Positions 15,721 through 24,703 of a stretch of 64,000 nt of DNA are shown piece by piece; position 1 is the stretch's first letter; every line of letters begins with the position of its first letter. The translations under genes and the position numbers were made by a program. The stretch is from NCBI RefSeq assembly GCF_007713685.1, contig NZ_VMRJ01000008.1, positions 160,102 through 224,101 of the forward strand. Direction: 5' to 3'. The notes under the pieces are model-generated. The model worked only from the letters and a program-made list of their open reading frames with translations. It searched no databases and had not been told where the DNA came from. The stretch comes from Hymenobacter setariae. Lineage in GTDB: Bacteria > Bacteroidota > Bacteroidia > Cytophagales > Hymenobacteraceae.

Positions 15721-18700
15721 TTAATAAGTCCGGCCTACTGGGCTCAGGTCGGCGGGCGGCGTCAGGGGCTGGGCATCCAGCTCCGGCGGGTGGGCCTCGA
15801 GGCTGACCTCGTGGTGGCCGCGCTGGTACTGGGCCAGGGCCCTAGCGCCGAAAAGCCAGAACACGACCGGCGTCACCACGATGTCGAGGAAAGTGGAGCT
15901 GAGCAGGCCGCCGAGGATGACGGTGGCCACCGGGTAGAGGATTTCCTTGCCCGGCGCGTCTTTGGCCAGCGTGAGCGGCACCAGGGCTAGGGCCGCCACC
16001 AGGGCCGTCATCAGCACCGGCACCAGCCGTTCGAGCGAGCCCCGGATAATCATCTCCTTGCTGAACTGCTCCCCTTCGTGCTCCACGAGGTGGATGTAGT
16101 GCGAAATCATCATGATGCCGTTGCGCGAGGCAATGCCGGTGAGCGTGATGAAGCCCACCAGCGAGGCAATGCTGAACGTGCCGCCCGTGAGCAGGACCGC
16201 CACCACCGAGCCGATGAGGGCCAGCGGAATGTTGAGCATAATCTGGCCCACCAGCAGCCCCGACTTGAAGTGCGCGTACAGCACCAGGAAGATGCCGGCC
16301 AGCGAGAATAGGCTCAGCCAAAGTATCTTCTGCGAGGCCGACTGCTGGCTTTCGAACTGCCCGCCGTAGGTCAAGTAGTAGCCCGCCGGCAGCTTCACCT
16401 GCTGGTTGATGCGGGCCTGTACTTCCTTCACCGTACTGCCCAGGTCGCGCCCGGCCACGTTCATCGAGATGGTAATGCGGCGCTGGGTGTTTTCGTGGTT
16501 GACGGTGTTTGGGCCGGGCTCGTAGCTCACGTCAGCGACCTGACTTACCGGAATCAGGGCCCCCGAGGGCGTTTCGATGCGGGTCTGGGCGATGGTGGCG
16601 ATGTCGTTGCGCTGGGCTTCGGGCAGCTTTACGATGAGGTCGAAGCGCTTCTGGCCGTCGAGCATCTGCGACACCACGTCGCCCTGAAACAGCGTTTCCA
16701 GCGTGGCCACCACCTGGCCGCGCTCCAGACCGTAGGCCCGCAGGGCGGCGTCGCGGGGACGCACCAGCAGCTGCGGAATCTGGACCTGCTTTTCGACCTG
16801 CAGGTCTACTACACCAGGCACCGCGCCGGCGGCCGTGCGGATTTCGTTGGCGTAGCGGCGCAATTCCAGCAAATCGTTACCAAATACTTTAATCGCTACC
16901 TGCGCCCGCACGCCGCTCAGCAGGTGGTCGAGGCGGTGGCTGATGGGCTGGCCGATATTGACGTTAACGCCCGTAATCAGGGCCAGGCGCTGGCGCAGGT
17001 CGGAGAGGATTTCCTCCCGGCTGCGCATCTTTTTTCCCACTTGTTTCAACTCAGCCTCCGTTTTGAAGGCCACCTCGATTTCGGAGTTGTTCACCGACTC
17101 AGCGTGCTCGTCCAGCTCGGCGCGGCCGGTGCGGCGGGCCGTGTAGGCCACTTCCGGCAGCTGCAAAATCTGCTCCTCTCCCAGGGTGCTCAGCTTATTG
17201 GACTCGGTGAGCGAGGTGCCGGCCGGGGCTGAGAAATTGACCGTGAGCGAGCCCTCGTTGAAGGGCGGCAGAAACTCAGTGCCGAAGAAGGGCACCAGCG
17301 AGGCCGCCAGCGCAAACAGCAGCCCGGTGACCGTGAGCACTACTTTCGGGTGGGTCAGGCCCCAGTTGAGCAGGCCCGTGTCCTTGCGCTTGAGCCAGCG
17401 CACGAGGCCACCCTCCTGCTCGGCGGCCCGAATCTGCTTCATCTGGGGCAGCAGGTAGTAGCACAGTACCGGCGTCACGGTGAGCGACACGAACAGCGAG
17501 GCCACGATGCTGGTGATGTAGGCGATGCCCAGCGGCGCGAAAATGCGCCCCTCCATGCCTTCGAGCGCGAACAGCGGTAGGAACACCAGCACCACGATGA
17601 TGGTGGCGTACACGATAGAATTACGCACTTCCGAGGAGGCCGCGTAAATCACCTGTAAGGCTGGCCTAGGGTTGGGCAAATGCTGATTTTCACGCAGTCG
17701 CCGGAACACGTTTTCCACGTCCACAATGGCGTCATCGACCAGCTCGCCGATGGCGATGGCTAGCCCCCCTAGGGTCATAGTATTGATGGAAATGCCCGCG
17801 AAGCGGAACACCAGCGCCGTGACCAGTAGCGATAGTGGGATGGCCACCAGCGAAATAAAGGTGGTACGCACGTTCAGCAGAAAGGCAAACAGCACGATGA
17901 CCACCAGGATGGCCCCGTCGCGCAGGGCCTCTTCGACGTTGGTAATCGACGACTCGATGAAGTCGGCCTGCTTGAACAGGCGGGTGTTCACCTGCACATC
18001 CTTGGGCAGCGAGGGCTTCAACTCGACCAGTGCTTTTTCCACGGCCTGGGTCAGGCCCACGGTGGCGGTGCCGGGCTGCTTTTCGATGCTCAGAATGACG
18101 GCGGGCTTGCCGTTTACGCTACCGTCGCCGCGCTTGAAGCGGGCCCCGAAGGCCACGTTGGCTACCTGCTTGACGCTGATGGGCGAGCCCTCGCGGTAGC
18201 CGACGATGATGTTCTCGATGTCAGCCACCGAGCGCAGGCGGCCCAGGTTGCGAATGAGTACCTCCGAGCCGTTGCGGTCGAAGAAGTTGCCGGTGGTGTT
18301 GAGGTTGGAGCGGCGCAGCGCCTCCTCTACCTGCGTCACCGTCAGGCCCGTGGCGTTCAGCCGGGGCATGTCCAGCAGCACCTGGTACTGTAGGTTATCA
18401 CCGCCGATGGGAATGACCTGCGCCACGCCGGGAATGCTGAGCAGGCGCTGGCGCACGGTGTAATTGGCCAGCGTGCGCAGGTCGGCCGCGTTGGTCTGGC
18501 TGCCCCCCGAGAGGCCCACCAGCATTATCTGGCCCATGACCGAGGAAATTGGCCCCAGCACGGGCGTGATGCCGGTGGGCAGCTGCCCGCTGACGGTTTG
18601 CAGCTTTTCGGCCACAATCTGGCGGGCGGTGAAGATGTCGGTACCGTAGTCGAACTCCACGAATACCATGCCCAGGCCGATGGCCGAGTTGGAGCGCACG

Positions 18701-18942
18701 GCCGCCACGCCGGTGGCCCCGTTCAGGGCCGTTTCCACGGGCAGCGTCACCAGGGCCTCTACTTCTTCGGGGGCCATGCCGGCGGCCTCCAGGAACACGG
18801 TCACGCGGGGTCGGTCCAGGTCGGGCAGCACGTCCACGGGCAGCTGGCGCGCCGTGTAGGTGCCGGCGATGAGCAGGCCCACGGCAAAGGCCAGCATGAG
18901 CAGGCGGTTTTGCAGGGCAAAACGAATGATTTTATCGAGCAT
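15721..18942 (-). CDS. CusA/CzcA-family heavy-metal efflux RND transporter
   Basis: The protein is the inner-membrane pump of a tripartite metal exporter, driven by protons. The 1073-residue sequence has the RND layout: helix 1 at residues 9-30, a large periplasmic loop, helices 2-6, a second periplasmic loop, and helices 7-12. The HME signature in helix 4 reads AIAIGELVDDAIVDVEN, which differs from the CzcA form (DFG..VDG) and the CusA form (AIGAMVDAAIV). The metal therefore cannot be assigned with confidence, although copper genes surround it. The start is 3 bp after the adaptor stop. The operon order is TolC, accessory protein, adaptor, pump. Confidence 0.95.
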   Translation of the reverse strand: MLDKIIRFALQNRLLMLAFAVGLLIAGTYTARQLPVDVLPDLDRPRVTVFLEAAGMAPEEVEALVTLPVETALNGATGVAAVRSNSAIGLGMVFVEFDYGTDIFTARQIVAEKLQTVSGQLPTGITPVLGPISSVMGQIMLVGLSGGSQTNAADLRTLANYTVRQRLLSIPGVAQVIPIGGDNLQYQVLLDMPRLNATGLTVTQVEEALRRSNLNTTGNFFDRNGSEVLIRNLGRLRSVADIENIIVGYREGSPISVKQVANVAFGARFKRGDGSVNGKPAVILSIEKQPGTATVGLTQAVEKALVELKPSLPKDVQVNTRLFKQADFIESSITNVEEALRDGAILVVIVLFAFLLNVRTTFISLVAIPLSLLVTALVFRFAGISINTMTLGGLAIAIGELVDDAIVDVENVFRRLRENQHLPNPRPALQVIYAASSEVRNSIVYATIIVVLVFLPLFALEGMEGRIFAPLGIAYITSIVASLFVSLTVTPVLCYYLLPQMKQIRAAEQEGGLVRWLKRKDTGLLNWGLTHPKVVLTVTGLLFALAASLVPFFGTEFLPPFNEGSLTVNFSAPAGTSLTESNKLSTLGEEQILQLPEVAYTARRTGRAELDEHAESVNNSEIEVAFKTEAELKQVGKKMRSREEILSDLRQRLALITGVNVNIGQPISHRLDHLLSGVRAQVAIKVFGNDLLELRRYANEIRTAAGAVPGVVDLQVEKQVQIPQLLVRPRDAALRAYGLERGQVVATLETLFQGDVVSQMLDGQKRFDLIVKLPEAQRNDIATIAQTRIETPSGALIPVSQVADVSYEPGPNTVNHENTQRRITISMNVAGRDLGSTVKEVQARINQQVKLPAGYYLTYGGQFESQQSASQKILWLSLFSLAGIFLVLYAHFKSGLLVGQIMLNIPLALIGSVVAVLLTGGTFSIASLVGFITLTGIASRNGIMMISHYIHLVEHEGEQFSKEMIIRGSLERLVPVLMTALVAALALVPLTLAKDAPGKEILYPVATVILGGLLSSTFLDIVVTPVVFWLFGARALAQYQRGHHEVSLEAHPPELDAQPLTPPADLSPVGRTY

Positions 18943-18945
18943 CCG

Positions 18946-20091
18946 CTATTGGTTGAGGTAGATGGATTTGAGCTGGTAGGTGCCCACGCTCACCACCCGG
19001 TCGTTCTCGTTCACGTCGCCACCCAGCAGCACCGTCTGCTCGCCGTTGGCCGAACCCGGCTGCACGTAGTGGATTTTAAAGGTTTCGGGGTCGGTGTGCA
19101 CGAAGACCACCGGCTTGCCATTCAAATCGGTCAGGGCCGAGGTAGGAATGACCAGCTGCTTCTTGCCGCCGCTGCGGCCCAGCACCTGCACGTTCACGGC
19201 CTGACCGGCGCGGAACAGGTTGGTGCCCGTGTTGTCGAGTTCAAGTACTAATTGGCGGGCCTGGTTCACCGGGTTCACCACGTTGCTGAATACCACCAGC
19301 CGGGCCGGGGCGCTGCCGGTCTGCCCCTGCAGGCCTTCGACCTGAAACTGGGCCCCGGCCGGAATCTTGTCCAAATCCTGGGCGAACACCTGGGCTTCGA
19401 CCCGCAGCTTGCCGGGGTTGAGCACCCGGAATAGCTCGTCGCCCTGGCTCACCTGCTGGCCCACGGCGAGGGTAAACACGTCCACCGTGCCGCTGATGGG
19501 CGAGGTAATCGTGACGCGGCGGGTGCGGGCCTGCCCGTTGAGAATGCCGGCGTTCTGACGGGCCTGGCGTAGGCGCAGCTCGGCGGCCACTACGTCCTTG
19601 CGGGCGGCGATGTCGGCGATGGTTTGCAGGCGGGCGTAGTCCTGCTGGGCGGCGCGCAGCTCGGCCTGGGCGTTGGCCCGCTCGGTGCTGAGGCCAATCT
19701 GCTGGGTGGCGTCGAGCGTCTGGTCGATGACGGCCAGGGCCTGCCCGGCGCGCACCACTTGGCCCACTTTGGCCGCCAGACTCACGATGCGCCCGGTCTG
19801 GGGCACTACTACCCGGCCCTCACCGCCCGCCGCCGCCGATACGGTACCGTAGAGCGTGAGGCGGTTGTAGGTGTCGGAGTAGCCGGCCAGGGCCGTGCGC
19901 ACCCCAAACAGGAACTGGCTTTCCTTGGGCAGAGCTACGGCATCGGTCAGGGCCACACCGGTCGAAGCCGGTGCGGCTCCGCCGTGGTCTTCGCCGCCGT
20001 GGGCCCACAGCGCGGCGGGCGGGGGCAGCAGCACGGAAAAGGATAGGCTGAGGGCGGCCGTGGCGGCGAGAAACTTATGCGTGGTTTTCAT
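18946..20091 (-). CDS. RND efflux periplasmic adaptor (membrane-fusion protein)
   Basis: The adaptor links the RND pump to the TolC channel. The 381-residue protein has a signal peptide (to about residue 30), a barrel-sandwich/lipoyl half (VVVPQTGRIVSLAAKVGQVV...GQALAVID), a helical hairpin (about residues 120-170), the second half (ITSPISGTVDVFTLAVGQQV), and a beta-barrel with the C-terminal membrane-proximal domain. The mature N-terminus carries the His/Asp-rich AHGGEDHGG, which is also present at the N-terminus of the upstream accessory protein, suggesting a metal-capturing tail. It overlaps that gene by 17 bp and is 3 bp from the pump gene. Confidence 0.94.
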   Translation of the reverse strand: MKTTHKFLAATAALSLSFSVLLPPPAALWAHGGEDHGGAAPASTGVALTDAVALPKESQFLFGVRTALAGYSDTYNRLTLYGTVSAAAGGEGRVVVPQTGRIVSLAAKVGQVVRAGQALAVIDQTLDATQQIGLSTERANAQAELRAAQQDYARLQTIADIAARKDVVAAELRLRQARQNAGILNGQARTRRVTITSPISGTVDVFTLAVGQQVSQGDELFRVLNPGKLRVEAQVFAQDLDKIPAGAQFQVEGLQGQTGSAPARLVVFSNVVNPVNQARQLVLELDNTGTNLFRAGQAVNVQVLGRSGGKKQLVIPTSALTDLNGKPVVFVHTDPETFKIHYVQPGSANGEQTVLLGGDVNENDRVVSVGTYQLKSIYLNQ

Positions 20092-20686
20092 AAACAGCGG
20101 GCGTTGAAGTGGGGACGGCCGCTACTGGGCGACGGCGGCGCATAACCAAAGCGGTGGCGGCGATGCCCAGCGCGAAGGCTCCGAAGAGGAGCAGCACGGT
20201 TTTCCAGGAGCTGATGAGGGCGGGAGCCGAGGCGGCCGGGGCCGCCGCCACGGGCAGCAGCTTGCCGACCTCGATGCCCGAGAGCAGCATCAAATCGGCC
20301 TTGTCGCCGGCCACGATGTTCACGGCCAGGCTGTATTTCTTATTGGCCGGAAACACGCCCTCGACCAGGTAGGCCCCCGGCGACTTTTCGCTGACGGCAA
20401 ACTTCAGGTCGGCCGCTTCCGGGCAGGTCACGGTCAGCTTAGCCCCCTTGATGGGCGCGTTGGTGGCGTAGTCCGAAATGAAAAGGCGCATGTCCGCGTC
20501 TTTGCCCTTGGTCAGGGGCTCGAAGCGCAGCAGCAGCTCAAAGCTCTCGGAGAGCGCGGCCACCGAAAACGTGGTAGCCACCGCCCCGGCCGAGGGCTTG
20601 GCCGCGTCGCCGTGGTCTTCGCCGCCGTGGGCGCGGGCTCCGGTGGCCAGCAGCAGGGCCAGCAAAAGCAGGAGAAGGTTCTTCAT
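20075..20686 (-). CDS. Periplasmic accessory protein of the RND operon, Ig-like domain plus C-terminal anchor
   Basis: The 203-residue protein has a signal peptide ending at about residue 19, then RAHGGEDHGDAAKPS, a beta-rich domain at about residues 35-135 (MRLFISDYATNAPIKGAKLT, SEKSPGAYLVEGVFPANKKY), an alanine-rich linker, and a C-terminal membrane helix followed by MRRRRP. It is thus an inner-membrane-anchored periplasmic protein. Genes of this type lie between TolC and the adaptor in related metal-efflux operons, but the function is unknown to me. The ATG shares its A with the TolC stop (TAATG), and its end overlaps the adaptor by 17 bp. Confidence 0.78.
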   Translation of the reverse strand: MKNLLLLLLALLLATGARAHGGEDHGDAAKPSAGAVATTFSVAALSESFELLLRFEPLTKGKDADMRLFISDYATNAPIKGAKLTVTCPEAADLKFAVSEKSPGAYLVEGVFPANKKYSLAVNIVAGDKADLMLLSGIEVGKLLPVAAAPAASAPALISSWKTVLLLFGAFALGIAATALVMRRRRPVAAVPTSTPAVYENHA

Positions 20687-21927
20687 TATTGTCCCCGCAG
20701 GTAGTTAAGTGCCACGATGGCCTGACGGTAGTCGCGGATGGTCGTCAGGTAGGTATTCTGAATGGTAAAGGCCTGGTTGAGGCTCTGAATCAGCACCAGG
20801 TAGCTGATTTCGCCGGCCTTGAACAGGCGCTGCGACTGGCTGATGATGGCCCGCGACTGGGGCAGGCCCGTCTGCTCGTAGTAGGTGAGCGATGCGGCAA
20901 ACTTGCGCGTGTCGGCCAGGGCTTGCTGGTACTGGGTGCCCAGGTCGAGGCGCTGCACTTGCAGCTGGGCCTGGGCGGCCTTGCTGCGCGCCGTGGCCGC
21001 TTGCAGCTGGGCGCGGTAGGTCCAGAACCAGATGGGTATCGACGCGCCAAACTGGAAGCGGTACCGGGTGGGCGAGTCGCCGTAAGCCTGGTTCTGGTAG
21101 CCTACCGTCAGGGCCGGGGTGCGCCGGGCGCGCACCAGGCTGATGCCCGACTGGCTCAGGGCCACGCTCTGGCCGTAGTAGGCCAGGGTGGGGCTCAGGG
21201 CCACGGCGGCGCTGTCCTGGGTGGGCAGCGTGCCCAGCAGCTCCGCACCAGCGCGGGCCAGCTCGGGGCCGGTCTGGCGCAGGTCGGTGTCGGCCGTCAG
21301 GTTGGCCTCGGGCGCTCCTACTAAGAGCCCCAGCCGCCGCTGGGCCGAGCGCTGGTCTACCACGGCCTGGTCGAGCTGGTTGCGCACCTGCCGGGCTTCG
21401 GCCTCGGTGCTCACCCGCTGCAAGGCCGTTACCTCGCCGGCCTTAAACAGGCGGTCGGTGGCCACTTGCAGCGTCTGAAACAGGCTGTCCTGGTAGGTAA
21501 GCTGGCGCACCTGGGCTTCCGCAAATTGCAGGCTCAAAAAGGCCTGGCGCACATCGCGGCGCACGGTGGCCCGGTTCACGTCGAGGCCCCGCTCGGCCAG
21601 GGTGATGCCGGCCTGCGCGGCCTGCGCCTGCCGGCGGTACACGGTGGGGAAGTCGATGGTTTGCACCACGCCCGGCGCCCACCGCTCGCCCGTGGGCGCG
21701 GAAAACAGAAAGTCTGGGTTGGTGGGCGAAAAGCTGCCGCGCTTCAGGGCGCGCTGCTCCGCGATTTCCTGCGCCGACTGGCGCAGGCGCGGGTGCCGGC
21801 GCAGGGCCTGCTGCTCGGCGCTATCCAGGCGCACCACGACCTGCTGCGCGCCCGCCGGCCCGGCCGCCAGCAACAACAGCAGCAGCAAGAGCCCGGGCAG
21901 GCGATGGAAAATGGGAAGGTGATTCAT
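20686..21927 (-). CDS. TolC-family outer-membrane efflux protein
   Basis: The start is the ATG at 21925-21927 (MNHLPIFHRLPGLLLLLLLL), giving 413 residues with a signal peptide ending in AGAQQ. The body consists of long alternating helices with the repeated OEP pattern (SFSPTNPDFLFS, VRRDVRQAFLSLQFAEAQVR, KAGEVTALQRVSTEAEARQV and, in the second repeat, LFKAGEISYLVLIQSLNQA). It forms the outer-membrane exit channel for the RND pump encoded downstream. It is shorter than Escherichia coli TolC, as is usual for metal-efflux CusC/CzcC relatives in Bacteroidota. Confidence 0.92.
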   Translation of the reverse strand: MNHLPIFHRLPGLLLLLLLLAAGPAGAQQVVVRLDSAEQQALRRHPRLRQSAQEIAEQRALKRGSFSPTNPDFLFSAPTGERWAPGVVQTIDFPTVYRRQAQAAQAGITLAERGLDVNRATVRRDVRQAFLSLQFAEAQVRQLTYQDSLFQTLQVATDRLFKAGEVTALQRVSTEAEARQVRNQLDQAVVDQRSAQRRLGLLVGAPEANLTADTDLRQTGPELARAGAELLGTLPTQDSAAVALSPTLAYYGQSVALSQSGISLVRARRTPALTVGYQNQAYGDSPTRYRFQFGASIPIWFWTYRAQLQAATARSKAAQAQLQVQRLDLGTQYQQALADTRKFAASLTYYEQTGLPQSRAIISQSQRLFKAGEISYLVLIQSLNQAFTIQNTYLTTIRDYRQAIVALNYLRGQ

Positions 21928-22019
21928 AAGCATTGGTTAGGCCGCTTGTCCCCTCCGCCGGCAGCGGCCAGCGGAGGGGAGCGGTACACAGGGGCGGCCC
22001 GAACGCGGACCACCAGCAG

Positions 22020-22541
22020 CTAGGATTTCTTGACCAGCGCCATGCCGCACTGCGGGCATTTGCCGGGCTCGGTGGCGGCTACTGCCGGGTGCATGGGGCA
22101 GGCGAAGGCCGCGCCCACCGTCTTGTGGGAATGGGCCTCGTCCAGTTTGTCGAAGCGCACGGTCAGGGCTTTGCCGTCCGCCGTGTTCAGCGTCACGATG
22201 GCCGTGCGCACCTTGGCCCCGGCGGGCAGCTTAGCCGTGAGGTGGTCCTCACCGGCCGGGGCGAGCGGCACGGTTACGGTCGCGTTGGTAGTCAGCTGCA
22301 CCAGCACCGAGCCACTCATGCCCTTGTTGGGCACGGCGCTCATCTTGGCTCCAAGCAGGTAGAAAGCCAGCTCGGTGGGCTGGGCGACCAGTTCGAGGTG
22401 GTAGGGGCTGGCCGAGCGCACCACGCCGCCGTGGGGGGCGACGTGGGCGTGGGTTTCACCCGCCGCCATCTCAGCGTGCTGGGCGTGGGCAAGGGGCGCG
22501 GCGGCCAGCAGGGCCAGCGCGGCGAGGAAGGTGCGAAGCAT
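22020..22541 (-). CDS. Periplasmic protein with C-terminal heavy-metal-binding domain
   Basis: The start is taken at 22539-22541 (MLRTFLAALALLAAAPLAHA), giving 173 residues with a clear signal peptide; the longer frame overlaps the upstream gene. The mature N-terminus is His-rich (QHAEMAAGETHAHVAPHGG). A beta-rich middle follows, and the C-terminus is a heavy-metal-binding domain, CPMHPAVAATEPGKCPQCGM. The same C-x-M-H-P...C-P-x-C-G-M module occurs in the next two upstream genes. A role in periplasmic metal capture or delivery to the RND pump is likely by context. Confidence 0.85.
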   Translation of the reverse strand: MLRTFLAALALLAAAPLAHAQHAEMAAGETHAHVAPHGGVVRSASPYHLELVAQPTELAFYLLGAKMSAVPNKGMSGSVLVQLTTNATVTVPLAPAGEDHLTAKLPAGAKVRTAIVTLNTADGKALTVRFDKLDEAHSHKTVGAAFACPMHPAVAATEPGKCPQCGMALVKKS

Positions 22542-22576
22542 TGGGAAGGGCTGAGCTAGAGGGGGTAGGAGCAGGA

Positions 22577-23398
22577 TTAAGCCTTTTTCAGGTCCATGCC
22601 GCACTTCGGGCACTTGCCGGGCGCGTCGCCCTGGCCGCCGTCGTTCATCGGGCACACGTAGGCGGCTGCGTTCGTCTTCATTTTGCCCTCGTTCTTGGTG
22701 TGCCAGTCCTTGAACTGCTGGATTTCCTTCTGCTGGGCATCAATCATCATTTTGGCCATCTCCTTGAGCTTGGTATCCTTACCGTGGGCCAGCTCGGCTT
22801 TGGCCATGTCCACGGCGCTCTGGTGGTGCACCGTCATCATCATGTTGAAGTTCATGTCCGGGTCGGCCACCAGCTGGGGCATGTTTTTCATCATGCCATC
22901 CATCGAGGCCTTCATCTGGGCAGTGAAGGGGTCGGCCGGGTCCTGGGGCTTGTAGTTGGTCGGGGCCGAGTCCAGGCGCTCGGCGATGGGCTCCATCTCG
23001 CCGATTTCCTTCTGCTGGTCGGCCTTGATTTTTTCGGCCATCTGGCGCATGGTGGCGTCCTTGCCGTCGCGCAGCTCGATGTCGGCCATGGCCACCGCCC
23101 CCTTGTGGTGCTCCAGCATCATGTGGGCAAAGTCGTGGTCGGTGTTGCCCTTCATCTTCATGGCATTCATCTTGGCCATCATGTCGTTCATGGACGCCAT
23201 CAGGGGCGAGGTGCCGGCCGCGCCATCCGCCATTTTGGAGTGGTCCATGCCGGCCATATCGCCAGCGGCAGCAGCGGTATCGGCCTTGGCCGAACTTGTT
23301 TCGGTGGCCGTGGTATCAGCTGATTTGTCAGCGTTGCAGCTGCCCAGCAGCAGGGTGCCCGAGCACAGGGCGGCGAGGAAAAAAGCGGACTTGTTCAT
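22577..23398 (-). CDS. Lipoprotein with two DUF305 modules and a heavy-metal-binding domain
   Basis: The 273-residue protein has a lipobox (LLLGSC) and a Met/His-rich segment. It then has two DUF305 modules (MMLEHHKGAVAMADIEL near residue 100 and MMTVHHQSAVDMAKAEL near residue 190) and a C-terminal metal-binding motif, CPMNDGGQGDAPGKCPKCGM. The combination of duplicated DUF305 with this zinc-ribbon-like module points to a periplasmic, outer-leaflet metal (probably copper) binding protein. It is in a run of same-strand genes with 36- to 50-bp gaps. Confidence 0.87.
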   Translation of the reverse strand: MNKSAFFLAALCSGTLLLGSCNADKSADTTATETSSAKADTAAAAGDMAGMDHSKMADGAAGTSPLMASMNDMMAKMNAMKMKGNTDHDFAHMMLEHHKGAVAMADIELRDGKDATMRQMAEKIKADQQKEIGEMEPIAERLDSAPTNYKPQDPADPFTAQMKASMDGMMKNMPQLVADPDMNFNMMMTVHHQSAVDMAKAELAHGKDTKLKEMAKMMIDAQQKEIQQFKDWHTKNEGKMKTNAAAYVCPMNDGGQGDAPGKCPKCGMDLKKA

Positions 23399-23448
23399 GG
23401 GGTTTGGGTAAGAGTTGGAGGTGAAAAAAGGGGGGGTGACGATGCCGG

Positions 23449-24396
23449 TTAGGCCTGCACGTTGATGGTGAAATTGCCGGTGTGAATCTGCCCGCCGTGG
23501 TTGAATTGCAGGAACACGCGGTAGAGGCCAGGCTTTTCGAAGTTGGTATTGAAGCCGATGACGGGGCCCTTGTCGGCCTGGTCGTTGGGGTGCACGTGCA
23601 GATAGCGCTCGGTGTCTTCGCTGATGACCACGACGTGGCCCAGCGCCCCGAGGTACTTGTCGAGGTCGGTCACGGGCTGGCCGTTCTGGCTGAGCGTGAT
23701 TTTCATGCCCAGCAGCTGGCCCACCTTCAGCGCCTTGTCAAAGGAGAGGGTGGCCTGGTAGCCGTCCTGGCTCCACTGCATCTGGTCTTTGCTGAACTTG
23801 ACGGGCGTGTACTTGGGGCCCTGCACGCTCACCACTTGGCGGCCGAGCTGGTGGCCGCTGCCAGCGGGCGTGTAGTCCTGAAACAGCACGTAGTCGCCGC
23901 CCTTGGGGAAGGTGAACGCGGCCTTGTAGTTGCCAGCGGCCGTGAACTCGGGGTGCTCGTGGTCGAACACCGAGAGGTCCTTGCGCACGATGATGAGGTG
24001 GATTTTCTTCTCGTGCACCACGGCCAGCGGTACCGGGGCCTTTTCATTGCCGAGTTCCTGCGGGGTGTAGGTGAGCGTCGCCGGCTGGCCGGCCACCAGC
24101 TGCATGGGCTGGGGCTCGAACTTCATCTGGTAGCTTTTGCCGTTGCTTACCTGGTCGTTGTGCACCAGCTCCATGCCGCACTTGGGGCACTTCTCGCCGG
24201 GCTTGGTACTGGTCACCTCCGGGTGCATGGGGCAGGCATAGGTGTGGCCCCCGGCGTGGGCGGCGGTGCTGTCGGGCGCGGTGCCGGTGGGCGTGGTAAC
24301 GGTGTTGGTGGCGCTGCTGCTGGACGATTCGGAGGAGCAGCCGGCAACGGTGAAAGCGCTGGCAGCGGCCAGCAGCGGAACAAAAAAGCGGGTCAT
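23449..24396 (-). CDS. Lipoprotein with heavy-metal-binding motif and beta-sandwich domains
   Basis: The start is taken at 24394-24396 (MTRFFVPLLAAASAFTVAGC); the longer frame covers the small gene upstream. The 315-residue protein has a lipobox (TVAGC), a serine/threonine-rich linker, and CPMHPEVTSTKPGEKCPKCGM at about residues 54-74. Two beta-sandwich regions follow (VVHEKKIHLIIVRKDLSVFD; GALGHVVVISEDTERYLHVH). Repeated His residues (FDHEHPEF, YLHVHPNDQ, FNHGGQIHTGNF) suggest metal binding in the sandwich domains as well. It is part of the metal cluster, upstream of the double-DUF305 lipoprotein. Confidence 0.83.
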   Translation of the reverse strand: MTRFFVPLLAAASAFTVAGCSSESSSSSATNTVTTPTGTAPDSTAAHAGGHTYACPMHPEVTSTKPGEKCPKCGMELVHNDQVSNGKSYQMKFEPQPMQLVAGQPATLTYTPQELGNEKAPVPLAVVHEKKIHLIIVRKDLSVFDHEHPEFTAAGNYKAAFTFPKGGDYVLFQDYTPAGSGHQLGRQVVSVQGPKYTPVKFSKDQMQWSQDGYQATLSFDKALKVGQLLGMKITLSQNGQPVTDLDKYLGALGHVVVISEDTERYLHVHPNDQADKGPVIGFNTNFEKPGLYRVFLQFNHGGQIHTGNFTINVQA

Positions 24397-24443
24397 GAAA
24401 ACGGGGATGGGATGGGAGATACTGGCCTGAATGGACCAGGAGC

Positions 24444-24575
24444 CTACGCCTGCCACTGCTGCCAGAGCACGAAGCCCAGCGCGGCAGCCAGCCCGGCGTA
24501 GAGCAGGTAGGACAGCCAGCGACGGCCCGGCCCACGGGGGGGCGGCGCGCCGGCCTCCTGACAGCAACTCTTCAT
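24444..24575 (-). CDS. Tiny single-pass membrane protein (43 residues)
   Basis: The reading frame starts at ATG 24573-24575 as MKSCCQEAGAPPPRGPGRRW and ends in a 20-residue hydrophobic helix with a short WQQWQA tail. A CC pair near the N-terminus could bind metal on the cytoplasmic side. It is 47 bp upstream of the lipoprotein gene and in line with the cluster, so it is more likely real than a chance frame. No family name is claimed. Confidence 0.55.
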   Translation of the reverse strand: MKSCCQEAGAPPPRGPGRRWLSYLLYAGLAAALGFVLWQQWQA

Positions 24576-24703
24576 TGCGGGGGAGGAAAAACCAGGAAAA
24601 TGGGGGGAGGGGGCGCGGCCTAGCCACGCGGACGAGCAAACGAAAAAGCCCGCCCCGGACATAGCGTAGCTATGCCGGCGCGAGCCTTAGCGCGTCGGAA
24701 GAA

